Assembly (NCBI GenBank): GCA_017852395.1
Contig: JAFMLE010000013.1
Span: 1 to 62,277 of the forward strand
Direction: 5' to 3'
Length of the DNA: 62,277 nt
Origin: Flavobacteriaceae bacterium
GTDB taxonomy: Bacteria > Bacteroidota > Bacteroidia > Flavobacteriales > Flavobacteriaceae
Shown: positions 42,915 to 51,125 of the stretch, one piece after another
Position numbering within the stretch: position 1 is the stretch's first letter
Layout: every line of letters starts with the position of its first letter
Notes under the pieces: generated by a model
Seen by the model: only the letters and a program-made list of their open reading frames with translations
Told to the model about the DNA's origin: nothing
Databases searched by the model: none
Position numbers and translations under genes: made by a program

Positions 42915-44045
42915 CTATACGTTTACGGCCGCACAACCGACCATATTGGTTATGGCAACCGCCTTAGTGGGAGGCAGGTGTGTATTTCGGGCAATGAGTT
43001 GTGCAACGGCATTTTCGGCTACTTGATCAAAAGCTTTACGCAACGGACTGCCATCTTGTAAGGCAGCGGGCCGCCCAATATCGGCTGCTTCGCGCACGCT
43101 TTGCACTAAAGGTAAAGCACCCAAAAAAGGAACTTTTTTATCTGCTGCCAAATGTTCTGCGCCTTGTTTTCCAAAGATATAATAGCGGTTGTTGGGCAAC
43201 TCTTCTGGCGTAAAATAGGCCATGTTTTCTACGATACCTAAAACAGGGACGTTGATGCTTTCTTGTTGGAACATTGCAATTCCTTTTCGGGCATCGGCAA
43301 GGGCTATATTCTGCGGAGTGCTGACCACTACAGCACCATTGATAGGTAGGGCTTGCACAATGCTAAGATGAATATCTCCCGTGCCCGGTGGTAAATCTAT
43401 AAGTAAAAAATCCAGTTCTCCCCAGGCTGCATCAAAGATGAGTTGGTTGAGTGCTTTTGCTGCCATGGGCCCCCTCCAAATAACGGCTTGATCCTTTTGA
43501 GTGAAAAATCCTATCGACAATACTTTAACACCATAATTTTCGATAGGTTCCATCTTTGATTTGCCATCGACATTGACGGATAATGGTCGTGCGCCTTCCA
43601 TATCAAACATTATAGGAATCGAGGGTCCATAAATATCTGCATCTAGAATTCCGACCTTACATCCCTTTTGAGCCAAGGAGATCGCCAAATTACTTGTTAC
43701 CGTAGATTTTCCGACGCCTCCTTTTCCAGAAGCTATGGCAATAATATTATCGATGCCCGGGATTGGATTTCCTTTGATTTGTTCTTGCTTTGGGGGAGAA
43801 GTCACTCTAATGTTCACTTTTACCTTAAGGGCTTCTGACACCCGAGAGGTAATCGCTTTTACGACTTCGGTTTCTAATTTTTTTCGAGCTTGCAAGGTAG
43901 GGTTTTGAAGCTGTAGGTCTATGTCTACCTGATCTTCGAACACCAGAATGTTTTGTAGCGCGCCACTTTCTACCAAATTTTGACCCCCTCCAGGAAGGGT
44001 AATTTGGGTTAGTGCGTCCTGTATCTTTTGTTTATTAACACTCAT
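42915..44045 (-). CDS. mrp: Mrp/NBP35 family P-loop ATPase, Fe-S carrier
   Basis: A 376-residue protein with an N-terminal MIP18/DUF59-like domain (to about residue 90) and an ATPase domain with the deviant Walker A IASGKGGVGKST and LLIDLPPGTGDIH. ApbC/Mrp proteins deliver Fe-S clusters. The C-terminal region reads NMAYFTPEELPNN where E. coli Mrp has a CxxC, so cluster binding by that pair is not conserved here. Nearby nifU supports an Fe-S role. Confidence 0.92.
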   Translation of the reverse strand: MSVNKQKIQDALTQITLPGGGQNLVESGALQNILVFEDQVDIDLQLQNPTLQARKKLETEVVKAITSRVSEALKVKVNIRVTSPPKQEQIKGNPIPGIDNIIAIASGKGGVGKSTVTSNLAISLAQKGCKVGILDADIYGPSIPIMFDMEGARPLSVNVDGKSKMEPIENYGVKVLSIGFFTQKDQAVIWRGPMAAKALNQLIFDAAWGELDFLLIDLPPGTGDIHLSIVQALPINGAVVVSTPQNIALADARKGIAMFQQESINVPVLGIVENMAYFTPEELPNNRYYIFGKQGAEHLAADKKVPFLGALPLVQSVREAADIGRPAALQDGSPLRKAFDQVAENAVAQLIARNTHLPPTKAVAITNMVGCAAVNV

Positions 44046-44099
44046 ATGCTGGGTCCAATTCTCCGAGCAAATATACTGTAAGGGCTGCAGATAAAAAAG

Positions 44100-44450
44100 T
44101 TATAGCTCGATTTCAAACGGGGGAAGCTCTAGTGCGGGATCCCAAAAAACAGTTTCAAAATTCTGTACCTGATCGTCAACAATTCGATGGCCTTCGTTTT
44201 CTAATAATTGCTGCATCAGATGTGTGCCCGGAAAATGATGTTTGCCTGTCAACAGTCCCTTTCTATTAACCACCCTTTGGGCAGGAACATCTGGCCTATT
44301 GTGGGCAGCATTCATCGCATAACCGACCATTCGTGCGCTTTGTGGAGCGCCAATATAGCGTGCTATTGCTCCGTAAGAGGTAACCCGTCCGATGGGTATT
44401 TGAGAAACTACACCATATACTGTTTCAAAAAAATGAACCTTGCTAGACAT
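44100..44450 (-). CDS. Alkyltransferase-like (ATL) MGMT-family protein
   Basis: A 116-residue protein with the MGMT DNA-binding fold (GRVTSYGAIARYIG, RMVGYAMNAAH). The active-site Pro-Cys-His-Arg of true alkyltransferases reads PAQR (residues 56-59), so the accepting cysteine is alanine and no alkyl transfer is possible. ATL proteins bind O6-alkylguanine and recruit nucleotide excision repair. It overlaps trmB by eight bases. Confidence 0.9.
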   Translation of the reverse strand: MSSKVHFFETVYGVVSQIPIGRVTSYGAIARYIGAPQSARMVGYAMNAAHNRPDVPAQRVVNRKGLLTGKHHFPGTHLMQQLLENEGHRIVDDQVQNFETVFWDPALELPPFEIEL

Positions 44451-45123
44451 GGGGCTTCCATCTGAACTTGAGGTACGTAATGGCTTTGCCTTGTGCTAAA
44501 AACTGCTTTTCATAAAAAGTTTGCACGGCAATGGCTTCTTCGGGGGCGTGTGCATTATTGTAAATATCATGGTGTGCATATAGAATTTCTGAGGGTGATT
44601 GTTGCAACAACCCCAAAGTATATCCGTGCAAAAATTCACTATCGGTTTTGAGGTGAATGACGCCTTCTTTTTTTAGTATTTTGTTGTAGGTGTCTAAAAA
44701 TGTGGGATTTAGTAACCGGTGTTTGGTGCGCTTAAACTTGATTTGTGGATCGGGAAAAGTGATCCAAATCTCTTGCACTTCATCTTGCGCAAAAAGGCGA
44801 TCAACCAACTCGATTTGTGCACGTACAAAGGCTACATTTGCTTGTTTGGTCTCGAGTGCTGTTTTGGCTCCGCGCCAAAATCGAGCGCCTTTTATGTCGA
44901 TCCCTATAAAATTGAATTGCGGATATTTTTGAGCCAGATATACGGTGTACTCCCCTTTTCCACAGCCCAGTTCTATTACGATCGGTTGTTGATTCTTAAA
45001 ATATTCGGCCCATTTCCCTTTTTGTGCAAATTGATCTTTTTCCAAAATTGCACGTTGGGGTTGCAGGACATTTGGAAATGTTTCGTTTTCCTTAAAACGT
45101 TTGAGTTTGTTTTTACTTCCCAC
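44443..45123 (-). CDS. trmB: tRNA (guanine-N7-)-methyltransferase
   Basis: A 226-residue SAM methyltransferase that forms m7G46 in tRNA. SAM motif IELGCGKGEYTVYLA and the family blocks FIGIDIKGARFW and WITFPDPQIKFKRTKHRLLN are present. It has a GTG start, follows the histidine kinase gene by 2 nt and overlaps the ATL gene downstream by eight bases. Confidence 0.95.
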   Translation of the reverse strand: MGSKNKLKRFKENETFPNVLQPQRAILEKDQFAQKGKWAEYFKNQQPIVIELGCGKGEYTVYLAQKYPQFNFIGIDIKGARFWRGAKTALETKQANVAFVRAQIELVDRLFAQDEVQEIWITFPDPQIKFKRTKHRLLNPTFLDTYNKILKKEGVIHLKTDSEFLHGYTLGLLQQSPSEILYAHHDIYNNAHAPEEAIAVQTFYEKQFLAQGKAITYLKFRWKPHV

Positions 45124-45125
45124 GG

Positions 45126-46202
45126 TTAGCGTTCGATTTCTTGAGCTTCGATTTGTTTTTGGGTTGCCCGTTGTAAAGTAAACGAAAATTCTGAACCTAC
45201 ACCGGGGGTACTTTCGATAAATATTTTTTCTTGATGGGCTTCTATTATATGTTTGACGATAGCCAGCCCCAGCCCCGAACCGCCTTGAAAACGGCTTCCT
45301 GACTTGTCCACACGATAAAAACGTTCAAAAAGGCGGGGAAGGTGGTCTTTTTCGATCCCTTCACCATTGTCGGTAACCCGTACAAGAATTTTATCCTCGG
45401 TAAGGTTCTTTATACTTACCTCTGTGGTGCCATGTTCTACTCCATATTTGAGCGAGTTGGTGAGCAAATTGGTCAATACTTGTGAGATTCGTTGTGCATC
45501 GGCATAAACCCATATAGGTTGCTTGTATTCGCGGTCCAATTCTAAGGAAATTTTGCTTTTTACAGCTTGAATTTCGAGTAGCTCAAAAACCGTATTGATG
45601 ATCGAAATGATATCAAAGGCTTTTCGATCTATAGTTTTGACACCGGACTCAAATTGGGTAATCAAATCCAAATCACGAATGATGTAGATCAATCGATCAA
45701 CCCCTTTTGAAGTCCTTTTAAGATATTTTTGTCTTGTCTTTTTGTCTTTGACGGTGCCTTCCAAAAGGGTTAGAATGTACCCTTGTATGGTAAATAAAGG
45801 GGTTTTTAATTCGTGGGAAATATTGCCAATAAATTCCTTTCGGTAATTTTCTTGGTCCTTGAGCAATTCGATTTCGAGTTTTCGATCAGAGGCAAATTTT
45901 TTCAAGCTCTTTGACAAAGCTTCCATATCGGTTTTGATAATTTGTGATTTTGTAGTCTGATCCGACGGGGCAAGATCGGTATATATTTGAGTGACTTTTT
46001 TTTGCACAAATTTTTCGACACGATAATACACCAGCAAAAAAATAAACAGGTATTGAAAAACTAAAAAAAAACCAATAAATGAGCCCGACAACATAAATGT
46101 GTCAGCATCAATTAGGTGAAGTACCAAAAATAGGAATGCACTAAAAAGCAAAAACAAATTAGCAATGAGAAAGGAAAGTCTAAAATTATTGGTGTTACGC
46201 AA
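45126..46202 (-). CDS. PhoR-like sensor histidine kinase
   Basis: A 358-residue kinase with two N-terminal membrane spans (about 10-30 and 40-60), no large periplasmic sensor domain, a HAMP-less linker, then HisKA with phospho-His130 (NISHELKTP), N box LTNLLTNSLKYG, G1 VTDNGEGIEKD and G2 GGSGLGLAIVKH. It phosphorylates the regulator encoded 4 nt upstream. Start codon is TTG; no ATG gives a complete first span. The input signal is unknown; phosphate is possible by similarity only. Confidence 0.9.
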   Translation of the reverse strand: MRNTNNFRLSFLIANLFLLFSAFLFLVLHLIDADTFMLSGSFIGFFLVFQYLFIFLLVYYRVEKFVQKKVTQIYTDLAPSDQTTKSQIIKTDMEALSKSLKKFASDRKLEIELLKDQENYRKEFIGNISHELKTPLFTIQGYILTLLEGTVKDKKTRQKYLKRTSKGVDRLIYIIRDLDLITQFESGVKTIDRKAFDIISIINTVFELLEIQAVKSKISLELDREYKQPIWVYADAQRISQVLTNLLTNSLKYGVEHGTTEVSIKNLTEDKILVRVTDNGEGIEKDHLPRLFERFYRVDKSGSRFQGGSGLGLAIVKHIIEAHQEKIFIESTPGVGSEFSFTLQRATQKQIEAQEIER

Positions 46203-46206
46203 TCTA

Positions 46207-46896
46207 TCAGTCTATTGTTACAAATTTATACCCTACGCCTTTTACGGTTTTAAAGTATTGGTCACCAACTTTTTCTCTCAGTTTGCGGATATGGACATCG
46301 ATGGTTCGATCGCCTACCACGACATCGCTGCCCCATACTTTTTCCATGATTTTATCACGTTTTATAACCTTCTCGGGTTTTGATGCCAGCAAAAACAATA
46401 GTTCGAATTCTTTTCGAGGTAGCGTAAATTCAAATTGACCTTTGGTTACTTTATACTCTTCTTTATTAATGATTAGATCTCCTATTTGAATAATCAGATC
46501 TTGAGAATCGGATTTTTTAAACCTCCTCAAAAGTCCTTTGACTTTAGAGACTAATACTTTGGGTTTTATGGGCTTGGTAACATAATCATCGGCACCGGCA
46601 TCAAATGCTGCTACGTACGAAAAATCTTCGCCACGAGCACTTAAAAACATAATCACCGTTTGTTGCAAATTTTCATTTTTTCGGATTCGTTCACAGGCTT
46701 CGATTCCATCCATATTGGGCATCATTACATCCATAATTATTAGGTGGGGTTGGATTTTTTCTGCCTTTTTTACGGCTTCATGGCCGTCCTTTGCCTTAAA
46801 AACCTGATAGCCCTCGCTCTCAAGGTTGACACCAATAATTTCCAAAATATCGGGCTCATCGTCCACGAGTAAGATTTTTATTTCACTTTTCTTCAT
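46207..46896 (-). CDS. PhoB/OmpR-family response regulator
   Basis: A 229-residue regulator: receiver domain with Asp12-Asp13 and phospho-acceptor Asp56 (IIMDVMMPNMDG), the T/S and Lys positions in FLSARG and DYVTKPIKP, then a winged-helix DNA-binding domain (FELLFLLASKPEKVIKRDKIM, RTIDVHIRKLREKVG). Start at ATG 46896 since the extension to 46914 has no support. It forms a two-component unit with the kinase downstream. Confidence 0.95.
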   Translation of the reverse strand: MKKSEIKILLVDDEPDILEIIGVNLESEGYQVFKAKDGHEAVKKAEKIQPHLIIMDVMMPNMDGIEACERIRKNENLQQTVIMFLSARGEDFSYVAAFDAGADDYVTKPIKPKVLVSKVKGLLRRFKKSDSQDLIIQIGDLIINKEEYKVTKGQFEFTLPRKEFELLFLLASKPEKVIKRDKIMEKVWGSDVVVGDRTIDVHIRKLREKVGDQYFKTVKGVGYKFVTID

Positions 46897-46933
46897 TTTA
46901 TGGAAATTTTGCACCTAAATTAGGAATCTCTTA

Positions 46934-46941
46934 CAAATTTA
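46934..46941 (-). promoter_or_regulatory. Predicted -7 box of the two-component operon
   Basis: Minus strand TAAATTTG fits TAnnTTTG. It would start transcription near 46928, about 30 nt before the regulator ATG. No clear TTTG at -33. Confidence 0.5.
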
Positions 46942-47021
46942 AGTTAATATATCGTTAACAGCGCAGCGTTTTATAAACCGTGATATTTTTTGTAATTTTA
47001 AACCGTCCCAAATTTGCAACA

Positions 47022-47351
47022 ATGTCAAAACATTATCTGACACTCGCCGTTCTGCTTTTTTTCATCAGCATTTGTTCGTATGGCCAAACCCTGCAAACGG
47101 AGGTCAATAGTCAAAGAAACGAGTTGGTTTTCGAGATATTTCCCAATCCCTTGAGATCTGGTATTCTAACCATCAAAAGTGATGCGACGGGCCCCAAGGC
47201 AATTTTTGTGTATGATATCATGGGCAATTTGGTACATCAGATCATAACACAAGAAACCATGATCAATCTCCGTGTTCTTAAAACAGGGATTTATTTTTTA
47301 AAAATTATTCAAGATGAAAAAACCGGTCTAAAACGCTTGGTGGTTCATTAG
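47022..47351 (+). CDS. T9SS type A sorting-domain protein with almost no cargo
   Basis: A 109-residue protein: a signal peptide (about 1-20, ending CSYGQ), some 20 spacer residues, then a complete type A sorting domain (FEIFPNPLRSG, IFVYDIMGNLV, LKTGIYFLKI, ending KRLVVH). This domain normally directs a large N-terminal cargo through the type IX secretion system. Here the cargo is missing, so the domain may itself be the function or the gene is a remnant. Start ATG 47022; divergent from the response regulator and 31 nt before the LuxE-like gene. Confidence 0.85.
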   Translation: MSKHYLTLAVLLFFISICSYGQTLQTEVNSQRNELVFEIFPNPLRSGILTIKSDATGPKAIFVYDIMGNLVHQIITQETMINLRVLKTGIYFLKIIQDEKTGLKRLVVH

Positions 47352-47382
47352 CATTAATGATAGATTTTGGTAATTTTGGGGT

Positions 47383-48366
47383 ATGAATGGGCAGCAATCA
47401 CTTGAGTTTTTAAAAGGCATTTCCGAATCAAATTTTGAAAAACACGTTTGGACAACTTTTAGAAACCAATACGAAAACAATTCCGTGTACAGATCCTACT
47501 GCGACCTGATTCATAAAGACCCTGATCGGGTGCAACGGATTGCAGATTTGCCATTTCTTCCCATATCTTTTTTTAAAACCCACAAAGTACAGACCACCAA
47601 ATACACTGACTTTTATTTTACCTCAAGCGGAACCACAGGCAGCAGTATCTCAAAGCACTATGTTCCCAATTTGGCACTTTATGAGGCCAGTTTCAGATGG
47701 GGTTTTGAACGTTTTTATGGTGCAATAAATAAGTATGCCGTTTTGGCACTCCTACCATCGTATCTGGAAAGATCTGGGTCTTCATTGATCTATATGGTTC
47801 AAGACTGGATCAAAAATTCTATGCATCCACTCAGTGGATTTTACCTCAACGATTATGCCGCCTTGGCCAATCAATTGGCGCTGTTAGAAAAGCAAAAACA
47901 ACCCACATTGCTCATTGGCGTGAGTTTTGCGCTATTGGATTTTGCAGAACAATATCCCCAACAACTAAAACACACTATGGTTATGGAAACAGGCGGTATG
48001 AAAGGGCGAAGAAAAGAATTGCTGCGTGAAGCCTTACACCAACACCTGAAAGAAGGGTTTGGACAAGCATGTATACATTCTGAATACGGCATGACCGAAT
48101 TGCTTTCTCAGGCCTATGCATGCAAAGAGGGCCAATTTGAAACCCCGCCTTGGATGCAGGTATTGGCTAGAGACCCTTCGGACCCCTTGAGTCTAATTGC
48201 TCAGGGTCAAATTGGAGGGCTCAACATCATCGATTTGGCCAATCAAGACAGTTGTGCTTTTATCGCTACCGAAGATCTAGGACGCGTTTCTGCTTCGGGG
48301 AAGTTTGAAGTTTTGGGTCGGTTTGATGCTGCAGAAATACGGGGCTGCAACTTGATGGTGGTTTAG
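47383..48366 (+). CDS. LuxE-like acyl-protein synthetase/adenylating enzyme
   Basis: A 327-residue protein related to LuxE and phenylacetate-CoA ligase-like adenylating enzymes. The nucleotide loop FTSSGTTGSSISKHY (about 84-98) and EYGMTELLSQ are visible. LuxE activates fatty acids for transfer to a reductase, but no luxC or luxD neighbours exist here, so the substrate is unknown. Its stop overlaps the convergent tyrS stop. Confidence 0.82.
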   Translation: MNGQQSLEFLKGISESNFEKHVWTTFRNQYENNSVYRSYCDLIHKDPDRVQRIADLPFLPISFFKTHKVQTTKYTDFYFTSSGTTGSSISKHYVPNLALYEASFRWGFERFYGAINKYAVLALLPSYLERSGSSLIYMVQDWIKNSMHPLSGFYLNDYAALANQLALLEKQKQPTLLIGVSFALLDFAEQYPQQLKHTMVMETGGMKGRRKELLREALHQHLKEGFGQACIHSEYGMTELLSQAYACKEGQFETPPWMQVLARDPSDPLSLIAQGQIGGLNIIDLANQDSCAFIATEDLGRVSASGKFEVLGRFDAAEIRGCNLMVV

Positions 48367-49661
48367 CTGACGATCTGAAGAATAAAATAGTTTTTCTTTC
48401 CGCGTTGCAAAAGAATGTATTGCCCTCCGATTAAATCTTCTTTGGACAAGATATAATTTTCATCCACCTTTTGTTTGTTGACAGAGATTGATTGTTCTTT
48501 CAATGCCCTACGGGCTTCCCCGTTAGAATTTAGAAATTGGGTTTCCCCTGCGAGCGCAGCGATCATATCCATTCCTTTGGCAAATGCCTCAGCGTTGATT
48601 TGCGCCTGTGGCACGCCTTCAAAAACTTCTAGAAACGTTTTTCCATCCAAAGCTTTTAGCCCATCAGCAGTCGATTTGCCAAACAAAATTTGAGAGGCCT
48701 GAATGGCCTTTTGGTATTCTTCTTCACCGTGTACCAATAGGGTTACTTCTTCGGCTAATTTTTTTTGTAAAATCCGTTGGTGTGGCGCTGCAAGGTGTTC
48801 TTCTATCAACTGCTCTATCACAGGACGGTCTAAAAAAGTAAAAATTTTGATGTAATTGATGGCGTCTTCGTCCGAAGTGTTGAGCCAATACTGATAAAAT
48901 TTATAGGGAGAGGTCCGGTCTTTGTCCAACCAAACATTGCCCCCTTCTGTTTTACCAAACTTTGTCCCATCGGCTTTGGTAATCAAAGGACAGGTGATTG
49001 CAAAGGCTTTTCCAGATACTTTTCTTCGTATCAGTTCGGTGCCGGTAGTGATATTGCCCCACTGATCGCTGCCGCCCATTTGGACTTTACAATCCATGTT
49101 TTCGTAGAGGTACAAAAAATCATATCCCTGGAGCAATTGATAGGTAAATTCTGTAAAAGACATCCCCACCTTGGCATCGCTCCCCAAACGTTTTTTTACG
49201 GAGTCTTTTGACATCATGTAGTTGACCGTCAGGTGCTTGCCAATATCACGCGAAAAATCGATCAAGGTGTAGGATTTCATCCAATCATAATTATTGACCA
49301 ACAAGGCAGCATGATCGTCTTTTGTATCAAAATCTAAAAACCGACCTAGTTGACTTTTAATTCCTTGGATGTTTTTTTCTAAGGTTATGGCATCCAAAAG
49401 ATTGCGCTCATCGGACTTGCCTGAGGGGTCACCAATCATTCCGGTTGCACCTCCTACAAGGGCAATCGGCCGATGGCCAGCACGTTGAAAATGCATCAAA
49501 ATCATGATCTGTACCAAACTTCCTATGTGTAAGGAGTCTGCGGTAGGATCAAACCCAATATATCCCGTAGTTGCATTTTGCTCGAGATACGTTTCTGTAT
49601 CGGGCATGATATCATGTAACATTCCGCGCCAGCGAAGTTCGGCTACAAAATTTTTTGGCAT
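48363..49661 (-). CDS. tyrS: Tyrosyl-tRNA synthetase
   Basis: A 432-residue class I synthetase. HIGH motif is HIGS (45-48), the KMSKS equivalent is KFGKTEGG, and an S4 RNA-binding domain ends the protein (ISVNKQKVDENYIL). GGATGMIGDPSG and QMGGSDQWGNITTG are TyrS blocks. Start at ATG 49661, as the extension to 49706 is unsupported. Confidence 0.97.
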   Translation of the reverse strand: MPKNFVAELRWRGMLHDIMPDTETYLEQNATTGYIGFDPTADSLHIGSLVQIMILMHFQRAGHRPIALVGGATGMIGDPSGKSDERNLLDAITLEKNIQGIKSQLGRFLDFDTKDDHAALLVNNYDWMKSYTLIDFSRDIGKHLTVNYMMSKDSVKKRLGSDAKVGMSFTEFTYQLLQGYDFLYLYENMDCKVQMGGSDQWGNITTGTELIRRKVSGKAFAITCPLITKADGTKFGKTEGGNVWLDKDRTSPYKFYQYWLNTSDEDAINYIKIFTFLDRPVIEQLIEEHLAAPHQRILQKKLAEEVTLLVHGEEEYQKAIQASQILFGKSTADGLKALDGKTFLEVFEGVPQAQINAEAFAKGMDMIAALAGETQFLNSNGEARRALKEQSISVNKQKVDENYILSKEDLIGGQYILLQRGKKNYFILQIVS

Positions 49662-49739
49662 AATTGCTATCTTGAAGTGCAAAGATAGATTTATGATTGA
49701 AAACAAAAAACACCCTTTAAAAAAGAGTACTTTTGATCT

Positions 49740-50726
49740 ATGATTTTAATTACCGGAGCCACGGGATTGGTAGGAGGGCTTTTGCTAGAACAATTGTGTT
49801 TTGATGATCAAAAAGTAATTGCACTCTATCGTAGTGACTATCGTAAAAATCAACTGCTCAACGCTTGGGCCAAAAAGTACACCAGTCAATCTGCGGTTTT
49901 TGAAAACATACAATGGGTGCACGCCTCCCTGACAGACCTTGGGGCCTTAGAAACCGCTTTTGAAAAAGCGACCCATGTATATCATTGTGCAGCTCAAGTA
50001 GAATTGACCGATCAAAACGCCGCAAAAATGATTTTGACCAATGTCACAGGCACTGCTAATGTCGTAAATCTTTGCCTCAAGTATCGGATAAAAAAATTGG
50101 CTTTTGTAAGCTCAATTGCCGCCTTGGGAAAGGAGACTTCTTCTGGGACCATCAATGAAGAAACACTATGGAGCAACGATGCTCCACAAGCTGCCTACAA
50201 CTATTCTAAATACCAAAGCACACTTGAAGTTTGGAGGGGAGCTCAAGAAGGATTGGATGTTATTATCGTACATCCAGGTGTTATTTTGGGCTACAACCAC
50301 CGTACAGGACCCATCAAAAAAGCTTTTGATTATATCCAAAAGAAAAGCTACTACTACACCAAAGGCATTACAGGATTTGTCACCAATGCAGACGTTGTAA
50401 AAGCGTTGCGAATGCTTATGGAAAGTTCAATTAAAAATGAAAGTTATGTGTTGGTTTCCGAAAATATCTCGTATAAAGAATTCTTTGAACGCTTGGCCAA
50501 AGCCAATAAAATAAACAACTCGGGAAGATTGATTCAAAAATCCATTTTGAGCACCTTATGGGCCATGGACGCCTTTTTGGCCAATCTCAAACTGAAGCGC
50601 AAAACGCTCTCGCGCGGATTGGTAAACTTGCTCTATGAAAACCATCAATATGATGGTCAAAAAATCAAAACAGACCTACCCAATTTCGAATACGCTTCTA
50701 TCGATACTGTGTTGGTAAAACCCTAG
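49740..50726 (+). CDS. NAD-dependent epimerase/dehydratase (extended SDR)
   Basis: A 328-residue extended short-chain dehydrogenase. The N-terminal NAD loop is ILITGATGLVGGLL, Ser and the YxxxK pair appear as VSSIAALG and YNYSKYQ. Related flavobacterial proteins are annotated as NAD-dependent epimerases or dihydroflavonol reductase-like; the substrate is unknown. Divergent from tyrS, convergent with the DUF4296 gene. Confidence 0.88.
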   Translation: MILITGATGLVGGLLLEQLCFDDQKVIALYRSDYRKNQLLNAWAKKYTSQSAVFENIQWVHASLTDLGALETAFEKATHVYHCAAQVELTDQNAAKMILTNVTGTANVVNLCLKYRIKKLAFVSSIAALGKETSSGTINEETLWSNDAPQAAYNYSKYQSTLEVWRGAQEGLDVIIVHPGVILGYNHRTGPIKKAFDYIQKKSYYYTKGITGFVTNADVVKALRMLMESSIKNESYVLVSENISYKEFFERLAKANKINNSGRLIQKSILSTLWAMDAFLANLKLKRKTLSRGLVNLLYENHQYDGQKIKTDLPNFEYASIDTVLVKP

Positions 50727-50732
50727 CAGGCG

Positions 50733-51125
50733 TTAACGGACCCCCTTTTTTTCCATTTGGGCGTCTTTTTCTAGTTTTATTACCCGTTCTAGACTGTCGC
50801 TGATTTGCTCCAATCGTGTCAAAACATTGCGATGCATACGGGTGTATATTTTTGGAATTTTAGAATAATAAATCTCGCTTTCTTGCAATTGATCTGCTGT
50901 GATGTTGTATTTTTTGTAGAGGTACTGATCGCCAAAAAGGGTGTCGCTATTTAGCTGTCCTCTATTGTTGCTCTTTGCAGATTTCATTATCACTACATCC
51001 AACAAAATTTTTTCCATCTTTTTTTCAGAAATTAATTGATCTGGCTTTTCAATACCGTGATTTTCACATGCATTGAAAATTAGTAGTTGCAAAAGGGCGA
51101 TGGGTAATAAAATTTGTTTTCTCAC
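50733..51125 (-). CDS. DUF4296 lipoprotein
   Basis: A 130-residue lipoprotein (lipobox FNAC, Cys20) of the Bacteroidota-specific DUF4296 family. The DUF4296 core is KMEKILLDVVIMKSAK through YKKYNITADQLQES and ends in a charged helix. Function unknown. GTG start overlapping the DHOase stop by four bases, so it is translated from the same mRNA. Confidence 0.85.
   Translation of the reverse strand: MRKQILLPIALLQLLIFNACENHGIEKPDQLISEKKMEKILLDVVIMKSAKSNNRGQLNSDTLFGDQYLYKKYNITADQLQESEIYYSKIPKIYTRMHRNVLTRLEQISDSLERVIKLEKDAQMEKKGVR

Noticed and set aside
47383-48366. Bioluminescence (lux) locus
   Set aside because: Only a LuxE-like adenylating enzyme is present, with no luxA, B, C or D nearby.
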